DNA of 64,000 nt from Laccaria trichodermophora. Taxonomy: Eukaryota; Basidiomycota; Agaricomycetes; Agaricales; Hydnangiaceae. Positions within the stretch are counted from its first letter, which is position 1. Each line of letters opens with the position of its first letter. The translations under genes and the position numbers were made by a program. The notes below the pieces were generated by a model. It saw only the letters and a list, made by a program, of their open reading frames with translations. It was not told the origin of the DNA and made no database searches. Shown here one piece after another: positions 1-12,481 of this stretch. The DNA lies in assembly GCA_018417955.1 (NCBI GenBank), contig JACTVC010000013.1, positions 186,001 through 250,000 of the forward strand, written 5' to 3'.

Positions 1-296
1 ACTTAAGCATCCTGGCACATTGTGGTACTGCTTTGGGACTCCTTGAGGATAGCTCAAGGCACCCCAAGACAATCTCAGGTTGCCAGTGGGAATTTTAAAA
101 AAGGGACCTGTACCTGAGGGTGCGACCAGGACTCCTGGTCCTGATACCCATCCAGAGTTCACTGTGGATACCCTCAGAGAAGGAGTGATGTTTCTGATGA
201 AGCAATTTAATATATTCAGAACTGCTAATGCACTACCTACAGAAACTTTGGCAACATCTTTATAATACTGACCAACATCTGACTACTAGAAACTAC

Positions 297-3200
297 TCAG
301 GCTCCAATTTTGCACAAATGCCAGTCTTTGCCAAATGCAAATTCATCAAAAGAAAGCTTTGTGGTATGTGTTGCAATGACAAGAGGTTGCCATTGAAGAC
401 CTGATTGGTACCAAGGTGGTATCCAGAGCAACAAATCTCCTGTATGTGTGCAGAGCCAGCCAGTTGATGTAAGATTGGATTGATTGAGAATAGAAAATGC
501 TAAAAAAAATATGAGAAATGAACAATAAAGGGATAAAATAAATGATAACAGACTATTTATATTTGAGTCATGATTCCTGATTTTAGTATCATAATATGAC
601 CCTGAAACAGTGCCCTTTCCATCTGGTGAAAATGCAAGAGGGGTGACAATATCTGTGTGACATTCAAATGAATCTGAAACAAGCTTTTCTGTCTGTGCAT
701 CCCACATTCTGATAGTTTTATCATTTGATCCTGAAGCAATGTACTTTCCATCAGGTGAGAATACAACAGAGTTGACTGAATTTGTGTGGCCTTCAAATGG
801 ATCTGAGACAGGCTTTCCTGTCTGTGTATCCCACATTCTGATAGTTTTGTTCCATGATCCTGAAACAATGTACTTTCCATCAGGTGAGAATGCAACAGAG
901 TTGACCCAACTTGTGTGGCCTTCAAATAGATCTGAGACAGGCTTTCCTGTCTGTGCATCCCACATTCTGATAGTATTGTCATTTGATCCTGAAACAATGT
1001 ACTTTCCATCAGGTGAGAATGCAACAGAGTTGACCCAATTTGTGTGGCCTTCAAATGGATCTGAGACAGGCTTTCCTGTGTGTGCATCCCACATTCTGAC
1101 AGTTTTATCATCTGATCCTGAAACAATGTACTTTCCATCAGGTGAGAATGCAACAGAGTTGACCCAATTTGTGTGGCCTTCAAATGGATCTGAGACAGGC
1201 TTTCCTGTCTGTGCATCCCACATTCTGATAGTTTTGTCATTTGATCCTGAAACAATGTACTTTCCATCAGGTGAGAATGCAACAGAGTTGACCCAACTTG
1301 TGTGGCCTTCAAATGGATCTGAGATAAGCTTTCCTGTCTGTGCATCCCAGATTCTGATAGTTTTGTCTTTTGACCCTGAAACAATGTACTTTCCATCAGG
1401 TGAGAATGCAACAGAGTTGACCCAATTTGTGTGGCCTTTAAATGCATCTGAGACAGGCTTTCCTTTCTGTGCATCCCACATTCTGATAGTTTTGTCATAT
1501 GATCCTGAAACAATGTACTTTCCATCAGGTGAGAATGCAACAGAGTCAACCCAACTTGTGTGGCCTTTAAATGGATCTGAGACAGGCTTTCCTTTCTGTG
1601 CATCCCACATTCTGATAGTTTTGTCCCATGATCCTGAAACAATGTACTTTCCATCAGGTGAGAATGCAACAGAGATGACAATATCTGTGTGGCCTTCAAA
1701 TGGATCCAAGACAAGCTTTCCTGTCTGTGCATCCCACATTCTGATAGTTTTCTCACATGATCCTGAAACAATGTACTTTCCATCAGGTGAGAATGCAACA
1801 GAGGTGACAGAACTTGTGTGGCCTTCAAATGGATCTGAGACAGGCTTTCCTGTCTGTGCATCCCACATTCTGATAGTTTTGTCCCTGGATCCTGAAACAA
1901 TGTACTTTCCATCAGGTGAGAATGCAACAGAGTTGACCCAATTTGTGTGGCCTTCAAATGGATCTGAGACAGGCTTTCCTGTCTGTGCATCCCACATTCT
2001 GATAGTTTTGTCTTCTGATCCTGAAACAATGTACTTTCCATCAGGTGAGAATGCAACAGAGGTGACAGAATCTGTGTGGCCTTCAAATGGATCTGAGACA
2101 GGCTTTCCTGTCTGTGCATCCCACATTCTGATAGTTTTGTCATTTGATCCTGAAACAATGTACTTTCCATCAGGTGAGAATGCAATAGAGGTGACGTTGC
2201 CAGTATAGCCTTCAAATGGATCTGAGACAGGCTTTCCTGTCTGTGCATCCCACATTCTGACAGTTTTATCATCTGATCCTGAAACAATGTACTTTCCATC
2301 AGGTGAGAATGCAACAGATCGGACACATCTTGTGTGGCCTTGCAAGATACTATTTATAAATGGCCATGATATTTTCTTTCCCTTTTCAAAAGAGACTACT
2401 CTAGTAAAGTGGTGAGAATACTTTTTCACAATCAGAGAGTCACTTGGTGACATTGGCAAGGCTGACAGATATATGTGAGGTGCACTTTGAGATATAGGTT
2501 GGAGAAAAGTGGTCACAAATTTCATAGCATCTTCAATAAACATTTTCATATTTTTATCCATCTGCAAGTATGTTAGATAGTTTATAATTGTATTCATAAA
2601 ATCACTGCACCTTTTCCCAGCCTAATAATGAGGACAGAATTCCTGGTGCAATACTGACTTTGCTTGTTATGCTCAACACTTCTAACCAATAAAGAAATTT
2701 ATAATCCAAAAAGTAATGAAGATCTTCCAGAACCTGACCACTGCATGGGACACACAAAACATGGGCTGAAAAAAAACAGCATGCATAAAGTAGCTCAGAT
2801 GAGATTTTTTCTTTGGCTCTTTCCAGTATATTGACTTCAGGATCATCATTTGCTTTAAATGATGTGGGCAGTTGACATATATTAAAGCAAAGCTCTGTCT
2901 TGAGTATATATAGAGCTGCAGCAGCAAATTCTTTCTCAGCATTGTCAATATCAATAAAGAATTCCCCACTTCGAGATGAGCATGTCAGGTAGTCACGAAA
3001 AGAGCTGTGCAATGGCTTGATAGCAATTTCATTATCTCCATTGATACCAGAAAGTAAGCAACCCAATGGCTCAATTATTGCTTTAATATCATTCATATGT
3101 GCTGGGTTGTTGATATGCATTTTTGACAGAGTTGCTAAAGGTAGTGGTTGCTTTGCTGTTAGGATTCTTCCCATAACTGATCTGTATCTATTCATGACTT

Positions 3201-5564
3201 TGGAATTATTTCTTCGAAAAGCCTGTTTGAGAACTTTGTTATACAGTTCATCCAAGCCACTTCCTGTCCCAAGAAAAGATTCAAAATGCTCATACAGAAG
3301 CTCGCCTCCATATGAATCCATTATATATTGACATGCAACTGCTGCCCACTGAAAAAGACCTTCTGAACTTTTGACAAGCTGGCTGCAACATTCATACCAT
3401 CTGGCTCCAAGCTCAGATTTTATGTCTGATAGCTTATATTCAATGTAAAGAAAAAGATCATGCTCATTAGACTTATTCTCCATTTCTGCAGCATCCACAT
3501 GTTTGTGCTTGACACATGGATGTTCGTGTACCAGCTGAAGAGCCTTAGAAACATCAGGTTCAAGACGTGTTGTTATCAGAATCCGAAAGTTTTTAGGTAA
3601 CTCTGCAGCTCTTCCAATGAGTATATCTAACAGTGGTTTTCTTTGAAACTGAGTACCACCCTCATCCAGAGCATCAATCACAATAACAATGGGCCCCACA
3701 GTAGTCAAAGCTTTAGCAGGCTTTACAATGAAGTTTTCAAACTGCTCTTTAACCTGCAGAGTAGAACACAAAGCACGATTTCCAGTAACAACAGAGCACA
3801 GAGCAGATTTCCAGGCAGCATCTAAATCAGAAAGATCCTGAGAGATAGTACTGAATAGATATTGAATGCTTTGATTAGCCTGATCAGCTTGATCAAAACA
3901 GTATGAAGATCCCAGACGACCCAGATTGTGAAAATGCTTAGCAATAGTATGAGCAATGGCTGATTTGCCAAACCCTGCAGCAGCACTAAAGAAGAGTATC
4001 TGTGGTGTACCCTCACCATCTGGGCTATTTATCCAGTCTGTCAGTTCATCAATCACAGCTACACGAGTCCCAGGAAGACACTGCTTGTCTGAATCAAACC
4101 GAACATTCTTAGCATAGTGCATGTCCTTAAGATCTGCAGTTGCATCTAAACCCAAAACATTAATTATAGTATCTCAAGAAAGTAATATGATTTACCCAGT
4201 TTTTCCACAGTGCTGAAAATTTGCAGAACTCTAAGTTGGGTCTCACAAACAGCATGCTGAGTAAAAGCCAGTTTCAACTTCTCAAATTGATCCTGAAAGT
4301 TTGCAATTTTCTGGTCTGCATCTGAGATCAAATTCTTTCCAGTTCTCTTCCCTATGAGAAGACAAAGAAATAAGAATCAACACAATATAATAAAGTAGGA
4401 CTTACAAAAGTTGGGATCACCAGCATATTGGCGAATGAAGTAGGCACATTCTATAGTTTGCTGGGCTAAAGATGTGACAATCTTCTTCTGTGGTGCATCA
4501 TACTTAGATGGATCTGTTCCTTTGAGGAATGCATATAGGGCTTGCACATCTCGAACAAGATCAGTAATTTTACCATCACGTTCAATCTGGTCCAAAATAG
4601 TCTAGCAAATTTATAAGATTCAATAAATATAAGATCACTATACCAATTCACAAACCTTGGGAATGGCAGACAGTATGCCCCATGCAGCCTTGATATATGG
4701 ATGAAACTATATTGAGATTAATAATTGAGATCATTTACTACAAGTAATATTGACAGCTTACCTCTGATATCTTGTCTGCAATTTCCATAAAAGCATGAAC
4801 ATGCTCAACAAGCCACCCATAGTTGGTAGAGAAAGAGTCTGAAGTAACTATATCAACACCAACTTGAAGAGCAGAAGCAGTATCTGCAGGGCCAGATTGC
4901 ATCTTCATATGAGCAGCCTCAGCCAATTCTAAAGCAGGACTGATATCCAAGATAGCTTGAGTTGTGGGATCAGCAAGCACAGGAAGCTTTAAGGATGTTA
5001 GATAATTTTTACAAAGAAAGCAATGATTTCTTACAACTGGGCTCAAAGCTGGAACCAATGTAGATATAGAGAAATGAATAGTAGTGTTTCCCACTGGCAA
5101 GCCTGAGCCACTAGGTTGATTCAGAGGCCGAATAATTTCTAGATATATAGACAAGAAATTTGAGAAACAAAATCTGCAATGAGAAGACAAAGACAAGCCT
5201 TTGAAGGAAGCTCCCCTGAGCAGCAAGAGAATTTCTTCATTCATCATTCCTACAAGCTCATTACCATGATCAAGGGCCCGACCAATCCGACGTGGAGTCT
5301 TGTAAACCTGACAAATTAGTTTGGATGATTGTGAGGTATTGCTTGGTGACAGTAAGAATTCCATCAAACAACACCAGATGAATGAAATGATACCCACAAT
5401 GAAAGTGTCTCTGACCACACTGGATCCGCCGACATCTCGCTCTTTGCCGTTTCCTGTGTATCTCCGCCAACGGTGAACTCCACATAATGCTTGTGATGAT
5501 GAAGCAGGCCTTGAGGTATATTGTTAACTTTTATATCTATAATGCGGGACGACGATTCAATCAA
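297..5564 (-). CDS. C2-NACHT-WD40 NLR-like receptor (copy 1)
   Basis: This is a fungal STAND/NLR-type signalling ATPase; the family is linked to non-self recognition and programmed cell death, and the role here is inferred. Exons run from 5564 down to 297. The first exon looks like a C2 domain (FTVGGDT..DPVWSETLSLW). Helical linker exons cover 5418-4377. The NACHT exon (4155-2602) has a P-loop AAAGFGKS, with Ala in place of the first Gly, and Walker B IVIVIDALDE. An intron at about 2605-2556 (donor GTGCAG, acceptor TTGCAG) joins it to the WD40 exon, which holds 14 repeats. The C-terminal tail (GWLCTHTGDLLLW..) follows a short intron near 500-560. No stop is seen within the assigned exons. The first exon opens without an in-frame ATG: an ATG at 5570 runs into TGA after four codons, so the start is unresolved. 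Confidence 0.8.
588..2345 (-). repeat. 14 near-identical WD40 repeats (129 bp each)
   Basis: The array has fourteen 43-residue units, each with the core VAFSPDGKYIVSGS followed by KTIRMWDAQTGKPVSDPFEGHT. Variation is concentrated at the two residues after GHT (RC, GN, DS, NW, SS, DI, SW, NS), at the residue before the S of the V-x-S motif, and at the residue after SGS (D, N, E, R, C, W, Y, K). The last unit is degenerate. Because 129 is a multiple of three, long open frames also appear in the other frames and on the other strand. Confidence 0.95.
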
Positions 5565-5825
5565 CGTCCATTTGAGTTAGCGGTCCACCTTGCCTTTGAT
5601 CTCAATCGCGATCCTGGGATCGGAGGATGCAGCACTGGAATGAGTTGTCAGATGTTGGCGAAGATGTAGGACGTAGCGGGAATAGAGGTACTGACGTAGG
5701 ATCGGTGTTCGTGTTCGAAGTTGTATTCATCATTTCGATTCTGCAAGATGAAGGTTGGAAGCAAGTTTGCTAGGCGCTCACAACGTGTGGTTTGTTTGTT
5801 TCGTGGTCTTGAAGTAAACAACAAC

Positions 5826-6894
5826 CTCCTCCCTTTTTCGGTCATGCACTTCCCCAAGTTTACAGGATAAGGATGGTAGTTCGATCAACACTCCGTTGAG
5901 AGACAGCATGTATAGGCCTTCCACGTACAAGTTATAACTGGTGGAAAAGCCAGAAGAGGCCTGGTTATTGGTAAGCCTTTGTGATTAGTACGCTGGCTTC
6001 AATTCGCTCTGACCATAGGATAGTCCCTTTTGCAGGATACACTACCCACATTCTGGATCACGTCCACTCAAACCTCCAATTCTTACCTTGTCGTATATCG
6101 GCTGATGAGCGTACGCCTGTGTGTTTCACCAAAAACGTGGGTATCGAAGGGGGCGACGAGGGGACTAGTGGTTTCTGTATCTTGGTCCGTCGATTCCTCG
6201 TCATTTTCCAGAGGATCACATGGACTCTCTAGATCCACTCTGGATCCACTCAGAATGCTATGAAGAACCCATCCAGGAACTCAGACCTGTTCGCCTTTGT
6301 CAATCAAGCTGGCCCATCCTTAGGCATCAGAGCTCCGCAAGCAGTGGCTATACCAATGTGTCTCTCGAGGGATTGTAGTCTGAGGCCTTGTATGTGCGGA
6401 CGGATTTTCACTGACAAAGTGCTGCTTAATATCTGAAGAGGTCCCCAGCAAAAGGCCTCCGCCACGTCAGTCGTCACATTTCTGACATACAAGCCATCAC
6501 AAGCTTTCTGCTCAGTCTCAATACGAGCCATTGACCTTTCTAACATGGCTTCGTCCGAATTCCCACCCCCTTGGGTGAGCTGCATCTGCTTTCTCCATCG
6601 ATAACCCAGGGGTCATGGGATGGCAGACCGATATTATGATTCTGGCATTCGGCATTCGACAACTGACTTCTCGCTATGCAAGATCACCTTGTTTGCGACT
6701 CTCCTTTGCTACAAGAAGTCACTACGCTCTCCATTGTGCCTGATCTTTGCTCATTTCTTCGTCATTCGTTACCGGGAATAACGGATCGTTGGGGAAATGA
6801 AAGGCTAGTCGTCCAACGAGCACTTTGATGACCTTCGCAAGTACGTCGACTGGCAAATCATACTGTGTTGCCAACTGAGTTTTTTAATTGACCT
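5826..6894. other. Copy-1-specific segment, no assignable gene
   Basis: This stretch replaces the MULE-like segment found at the same place in copy 2. It has only short open frames: 5981-6232 and 6030-6263 on plus, 6304-6585 on minus. None shows a domain I recognise, and there is no convincing exon chain. It may be remnant coding sequence or spacer. Confidence 0.5.
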
Positions 6895-7830
6895 AACCCC
6901 ATTTTAGACGAAACCTGGGATGAATTTAAAGATGCAGACACTTGAAAGCGATCTCGCAAATGACTCGCGCTCCGCCATGCAGTGCTCCGAGAAGTTCCGA
7001 TTTCTGTACAAGTTGAGGGTTTACTTGCCAGTTTCATCAAGCAGATAAGGAGGGACTCAAGAGGACAGGTTTTCCTATCGGAGGCGTTGGCCGATACAAC
7101 ATGCTTCTTATTTGGCCTTCAGACAATTCAGCTAGAGTATTGCTTCTTCTCGACGACGACGATGAGACTCCGCTCAATGATGAGAAGCTCGCCTTTTGTT
7201 GTGTTTCAACACTACCAAGCACCCCGATAATTCGGCATGTCGCGGGATGGGACAGCCATACTACGATTCCGGCGTTCGACAACCGGGTCTTGTTGTGCGA
7301 AGATGCCGTTACCTCACACTGTTTCAGGGAATGGCTTTATTTGAAGAGGTCACTAAACTCAATACTCTCGTTCCCAATGTTTGGGTCATTCTTTTTTCAA
7401 CGGATCGTTGGGGAAGGGCAAAGACCGGCCGCTCGAAGAGCACCTTGATTCCTTCTTCTGAACTTGCAAATCACGGTGTGTTTCATGCCAACTCAGTCTC
7501 GTTTATCGTCGTAATCTTATCGTCGCCCATTCCAGACAAAGCCCAGGATAAACTTGAAGACCCACACACTAAAAAATGGCTTTAGACAAGGGTTCCCCTT
7601 TGGACAATACTCCAGGAAGTGCCGTTTATCAAATGTCGACAGTCTACTCGCGGGAGTTCACGCAGATTGGGAGGACCTGAAGGAGATGCTTTCTCCCATT
7701 GAAGCCGTTGGCCGGTACAACAAGCTTCTTACTTAACCTTCAGCCAAATCAGCTGGAGGGGTTGTTTCTCTGCAACGACGGCGTAAGCTCACGAAATTTC
7801 CTCGTTCTTCTCCCTAGAGTCCTTACCATT
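6895..7830 (+). pseudogene. Two tandem fragments of one unknown gene
   Basis: Two related stretches, about 6895-7290 and 7535-7830, share the same order of motifs: (D)EAWD/E..L, then a Q-Y/C-S-RKFR-like segment, then VDGLLA, then a GGVGRYN-like segment, then a run before DDDD. The second fragment encodes ..QYSRKCRLSNVDSLLAGV..EEMLSPIEAVGRYNKLLT with a stop at 7734. The copy-2 counterpart is at 32867-33169. The first fragment is frame-broken. No known domain was recognised. The repetition suggests partial duplication of a small gene's 3' part. Confidence 0.45.
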
Positions 7831-8219
7831 GTCGTCTAGAGCATCTCCCACCTTGTTCGGATAGGGCTCCTATACCGGCTGTCCAGATCAAAGATGAAGG
7901 GACCCTTTATGTTGAACCTCCCAGCGATTCTTGTATAATTGCGCGAGTTTGTCAGGCCATGTTGAAGGTCAATCAACTTCCGTGCTCGAATCTTTTCCCC
8001 CTTTACTGATACTGCAATAGGGCATTGGGATCATTTCTCCCATCAAAGGTCGATCGCCCATTGACATCGAGAGCATCAAGAATATCCACTTCGAATGTGC
8101 CTATCATGTCCGTTTGATATTGAATGACCAGGGTTTCCAGCCTTTCTTTCAATGACTTTCCGGAAGGGCGTTGTTTCCAGTTACTACGGATGACGAATGA
8201 TGAGAAAACAGGCGTCATG

Positions 8220-9020
8220 CAATTCCGCGACTTCTGAAAGGGAAATGATTTAACTCTTTTCGACGTGTGTACCCTTTCACTTCAAGTTCTCTGAGTACTG
8301 ATGGACTTGACATAGAATTACATCTCAAACATGTGTTCAACATTGCCCTTGGATACCTTCTGCATTGCTGCTTGGTCTCACCTCGTTGCCTGACGAAAGC
8401 ATCCCATTCCCTCCTCTGTCCCGTCGCTGATCAGGCATCCCGGTGAGCCGGTCGAGCAACTTCCAGACGGTGTGGTGCCACGCATGACGGGAATATCAGA
8501 CAATATCGACGTTGTGGAAGTCTATCGTCGAGGCGGATATTACACCAGATACACCAGATACAGCTGTAGACGACCATTCACAGCTCTTCGGTGACGAACG
8601 CGATTTCGTGCTCGCATTCGGCGACTCGGTGCTCTTGATACTCAAGTCCGAAAAGAAAGCAGGAAGTGATAAAGGCGTTGCATCGCAGTCACTCACAATG
8701 GTCTTGACGATCTCAATACCAATCGGCTGTTCATCCCCACCCATGTCCGCACTCTCTTCCCCGCCAGGCCAACTATTGTCCCCCTTCCTATCCGCAATCC
8801 CCACACCAGTCAAACGAGCAGGCGCTGTATTCCCACACTGCTTTGCGTGAATGAGGAGAAAGACAACATACGGGGATACATCATATTTTAATAAACTCAC
8901 CGATGGGATAAGAAATTGGGACACCAACCTAAGCGAATATGTCCATTGGGAGAACTGGTGTGGGAGAGCAAGTGGTGAGGCAAGATATTCAGTCAGAGTT
9001 GAAGCCATTCAGCGAGCTTA
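8220..9020 (+). pseudogene. Relic of unknown plus-strand gene (copy 1)
   Basis: This aligns with the better-preserved open frame at 33648-34340 in copy 2. An intron-like stretch ends in GACATAG near 8312, followed by coding-like sequence (STLPLD.., IPSIPFP-like, DNIDVVEV, DDHSQLFGDERDFVLAFGDSVLLILKSEKKAGSDKG). Frame changes relative to copy 2 indicate decay. The family is not recognised. It lies directly upstream of the C-terminal relic at 9061. Confidence 0.4.
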
Positions 9021-9060
9021 TTAAATCTTCACAGTTGCTGGTGGACCTTCCAACCGACTC

Positions 9061-9681
9061 TTGCGGGATATAACCAACACGATGGCCACTTCGACCTCGA
9101 GCTCTTCATTAACAACGTCAACTTCGGCTTCAATTGTGCATAGTCGTGAGAACCCAATCGAGTCGGAGACGCGCATGAACCCCATCGCGACGCAATCGCG
9201 CGGTTTGGAAGGGACATTTGCGAATATCGTTGTTGATGATTTTGCGGGTTGTGTTAGTTTGTGTGGGGGTAACACGACCACGGGTGGCATGTACACGAAG
9301 ACGTCTGTCTTTGGTGGGGAGAACACGACTGGAAGTGTGTATAGTGCACAGAACACTATGGGTAGCGCGTACAGTGCGCAGAGCACGATGAGTAGCGTGT
9401 ACACGACGACTTCTGTGCACGCAGGACAGAACACCACGACTTACTCGGACGAAGCCTCCGCTCGGACACTCAAAGCGAGGTTGAGGCAGGCATGCGAGAA
9501 TTTTTCGAAATCTGTGTGGGTGGAGGGGTGTGATACGGTGCAGTCTTGGGAACCTGTAGGAACCTGTGCCGTTTTGAAATGTCGTGGCGTGTTTTTTGTA
9601 GATTCCTTTTGGAGTTGTGAGTTTGTTTCAAGTTTTGTTCGTTTGCTTTTTTGTTCTCTTTCGTACTTGGGGGTTGGGTAG
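9061..9681 (+). pseudogene. 3'-end paralogue of the 13.3-kb hypothetical gene (copy 1)
   Basis: The open frame begins with RDITNTMATSTSSS and carries NTTTGGMYTKTSV / GENTTGSVYSAQN / NTTTYSDEASARTLKARLRQACENFSKSVWVEGCDTVQSWEPVG. This matches the last about 175 residues of the protein at 13330-14949, but the end is read through into non-homologous residues. Homology to the intact gene begins near 9045, so the 5' two thirds are missing here. It converges on the FMO gene (minus strand) 146 bases downstream. Confidence 0.65.
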
Positions 9682-9826
9682 ATAGATGACTTGCTACTAC
9701 CCTTTCGTTCCGTTGGTGTCCGTCCAGAGTGATACAGTCGTAATTTATAGAACAATTGCTCTCTTTTCATTCTCCCTATATTCTTACATCCATATACAAA
9801 TGTTGCGCAAAAAGCTAAACAGGACC

Positions 9827-12481
9827 TCATACAGACCCACCATAACGCGTACTGAAAAGTCCTTCCTCCACGGCTTTGATTTCTGGCGTATACGTGTACA
9901 TGTCAGCCACTTGCAAATTGGAAGGAAGATAGGAAACAGGCGTACGGAGTGCGATGATTTTGGAGTAGAAGCGGCATAGGGCTAGGTTACCTATTGTGTG
10001 GAGCAGAATCGTTAGCTTTCCCTTTGGAGGACGAAGGGAATGAAGAGGGACACGAGCCCCCTGAAAACCGAGAGAGGGCAGAAGGAAAGAAGCATGAGTC
10101 TCCCGGAAGGGAAGCGAATCCGGAAGAACGAAACAGGGAACACGAGTTTTCTCTACGGAAGAGGAGCAACATACCCATGATATACCACAACCCCGGAACG
10201 CCCATATCCTTCCAACACCCATTAATCTCGCCCTCCTCATCCATTCCCCACAAAGGCTTACACTTATCTGCCACTTCGTCTCCGCAGATCCTGCGTATCC
10301 CGTAGTGGGCATCGGTGAGGCTTTGGTTTCAAGTCAGACATGCCCTGGACGTAGATGAAAGAATGTGAACACCCACCCTGTGCAGAAGACCACCACGTCC
10401 GCAGAGAGTTCGCTCCCGTTGTCAAATTTCAGCCCTGTTTCGGTGAATCCTGCGATTTGGCTGTCGTTCTTTAGCTTGATCTTGCCGTCGATTAGGTATT
10501 GGCTGCCTCCGACGTCTGTGTAAGAGATGATGTTAGCCCTCGAGCACCTTGTCGATGACATTCGCGTGCCTAAGTAATATCCTCCGGCTTTCTGCCAGAC
10601 AGTCAGCACGAGGCCAGAATCCAGGTATCCCTTGTTGGTTCTAAATCCGACTTTGTGCAGGCCTTCGATAGTATCCCTAGTTTGCATTGAAAAGGTCAGC
10701 TTCGTGGAAGAGCAACGACATGGGGAGGGACGACTTGCTTATCGACGTTCTCCCAGGTCGCTTTCATCCCTCGGTGTGTCAAGCCCGCGATCAGTTTGTT
10801 TGGGAAAGACATGTTGAGTTTGTCTGCGATGTCTGTGGGGGGACTGTTCTCCGAATACAGACCTGTGGGTCATGATGAGAAGGAAGCGTCGCTTCGCTCG
10901 AATGGAATGCATACCCTCCAACAACATTCGCACCCCTTTTCCCGCTGAGATGATGTACGTCGAGCTACGTTGGAACATTGTCACGTCTGACGTCTTTCGT
11001 TAAGCGGAAGACACTTTTCAGAGCTGAAAAAAAAGATCGTACCAACACCATGATCGACGTAGTCCACGCAAATGTCGTGGGCTATAATGCTTTCAGTCCT
11101 TTATAAACCACTTGGAGGTCAATTCAAAGGTACCAGACGTGCAAGACCCAATAACGACGACTTTCTTGCCAACATGGTCCCTAGCGCTTTTGTGCTGCGA
11201 TGAATGCAAGATCTGCCCTGTGAAGCTTTCCTAAAGTCGACGTCGTTCGTTGATCAGTGAAGGGAGGGAGAGAGACCAGGCTATATACCATTCCAGGAAT
11301 AGACGGAACGTAACCCTCACCGCCTTTGAACCCCACGGCAAAGACAACCTGCTTGACTTTCAAAATCCGGTCTTGCCCATTTGCTTGCCTTACAACCACG
11401 TTCCACAGCTTCGTCTCCTCGTCCCGAGTCGCTTTGGTCACTGTTGAGGAGGTCCAGACGTTTAGCTCTAGGGCCTCGGCGTAGAATTCGAGCCAGTTGG
11501 CGAGCTGTGTGATTGTTAGGTTCAAGTTGTCTCTGACCTGATGGTGTTCGCACCTTTTTAGCTGGGCCGAAGACGGGCCAGGTTGAAGGAAACCTATTCA
11601 ACACTTAGCGTTCTTTCATGATACAGAAGGGAAGGAGATACCCACGGGAGGTAAGGAAATTGACCGTATCCTTCAAATCCTTCACGTCAGTGAATCGCAC
11701 CAGCACGCAGGCAGCAACACTTACAAACGGGATCGTGAAGGCACAACGCTTCATACCTCTCCCTCCAGTTATCGCCTATCCTCTCGTTCTTTTCGATCAC
11801 CAAAGTGGATACGTCCAAGGTTTTCAGACGTGCAGCCACCTCCAATCCGCTATGGCCTCCCCCGATACTGAGGACACTAGGGTCTGCTGCTTCGAAAGCG
11901 ACTTCCCTGCGCCGGGCCTCCTCCCATTTACCATGGTTCGGCTCTGGATTACGCAACGTTCCAATCTTTTCCGGGAACCCTTTCAGGCTGTCGAGGGTGG
12001 TGAAGATGGATTGTCCCTTCCACTCAACCTGATCTCCATTCTTGATAGGCACAAGCCTCGCAACCCCTGTAGCGGAACCTGTCTTTGTCTCGAACGTGAA
12101 CAGGAGCTGGATCGACGCGAGATTGGGATGAGGTTGTTGGAACTGGGGCGGAATGTCATCGCTAAACTTGACGTTCTGGATCTGCGCATCGGCTAATCGG
12201 TCCACGAGGAAAGCTTTGATTGTGGCTCTTCCGTCAAATGTTCATAGATCCCAGGTAAAGGCGAAGATGTCTCTCCAGTAGAGAGATACGGATGACGATG
12301 ATGCTGTGGTGGTCTTGGCGGACTCTGGCAGGAGGCTTGAGGAGAAGTCTGACTCGACGAGAAGGCTGGTTATGCCTTCTACGTCGCCCATTTCTGCAAA
12401 CTTGGAGAAAGATGGAAGCCAAGTCGAAGCGACGCTCGTGGCATCGACATCGGTAGGAACATTCGTTCCCAGCTTGGACAA
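9827..12481 (-). pseudogene. NTF2-FMO type flavin monooxygenase, one nonsense codon (copy 1)
   Basis: This is a flavin-dependent monooxygenase of the FMO-like class, predicted to use FAD and NADPH; the substrate is unknown. The start MSKLGTNVPTDVDAT opens an NTF2-like N-terminal domain. Then come the FAD Rossmann motif SIGGGHSGLEVAARLK, KNERIGDNWRERYEALCLHDP, FPSTWPVFGPAKK, LANWLEFYAEALELNVW, a second nucleotide-binding motif VVVIGSCTSAHDIC, TMFQRSSTYIISAGKGVRML, DVVVFCTGW, LWGMDEEGEINGCWKDMGVPGLWYIMG and NLALCRFYSK, ending RYGGSV. Roughly ten short introns fit GT-AG; one fits GC-AG (near 10515-10575). The only lesion seen is an in-frame TGA at 12242-12244 (codon 80), where copy 2 has CGA. 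Readthrough or a sequencing variant cannot be excluded. Confidence 0.8.

Noticed and set aside
739..2208. 489-codon plus-strand open frame and 589-codon alternative minus frame over the WD40 array
   Set aside because: Both are shadows: the 129-bp unit is a multiple of three and has no stop in these frames, so they stay open automatically. The WD40 frame is clearly the coding one.
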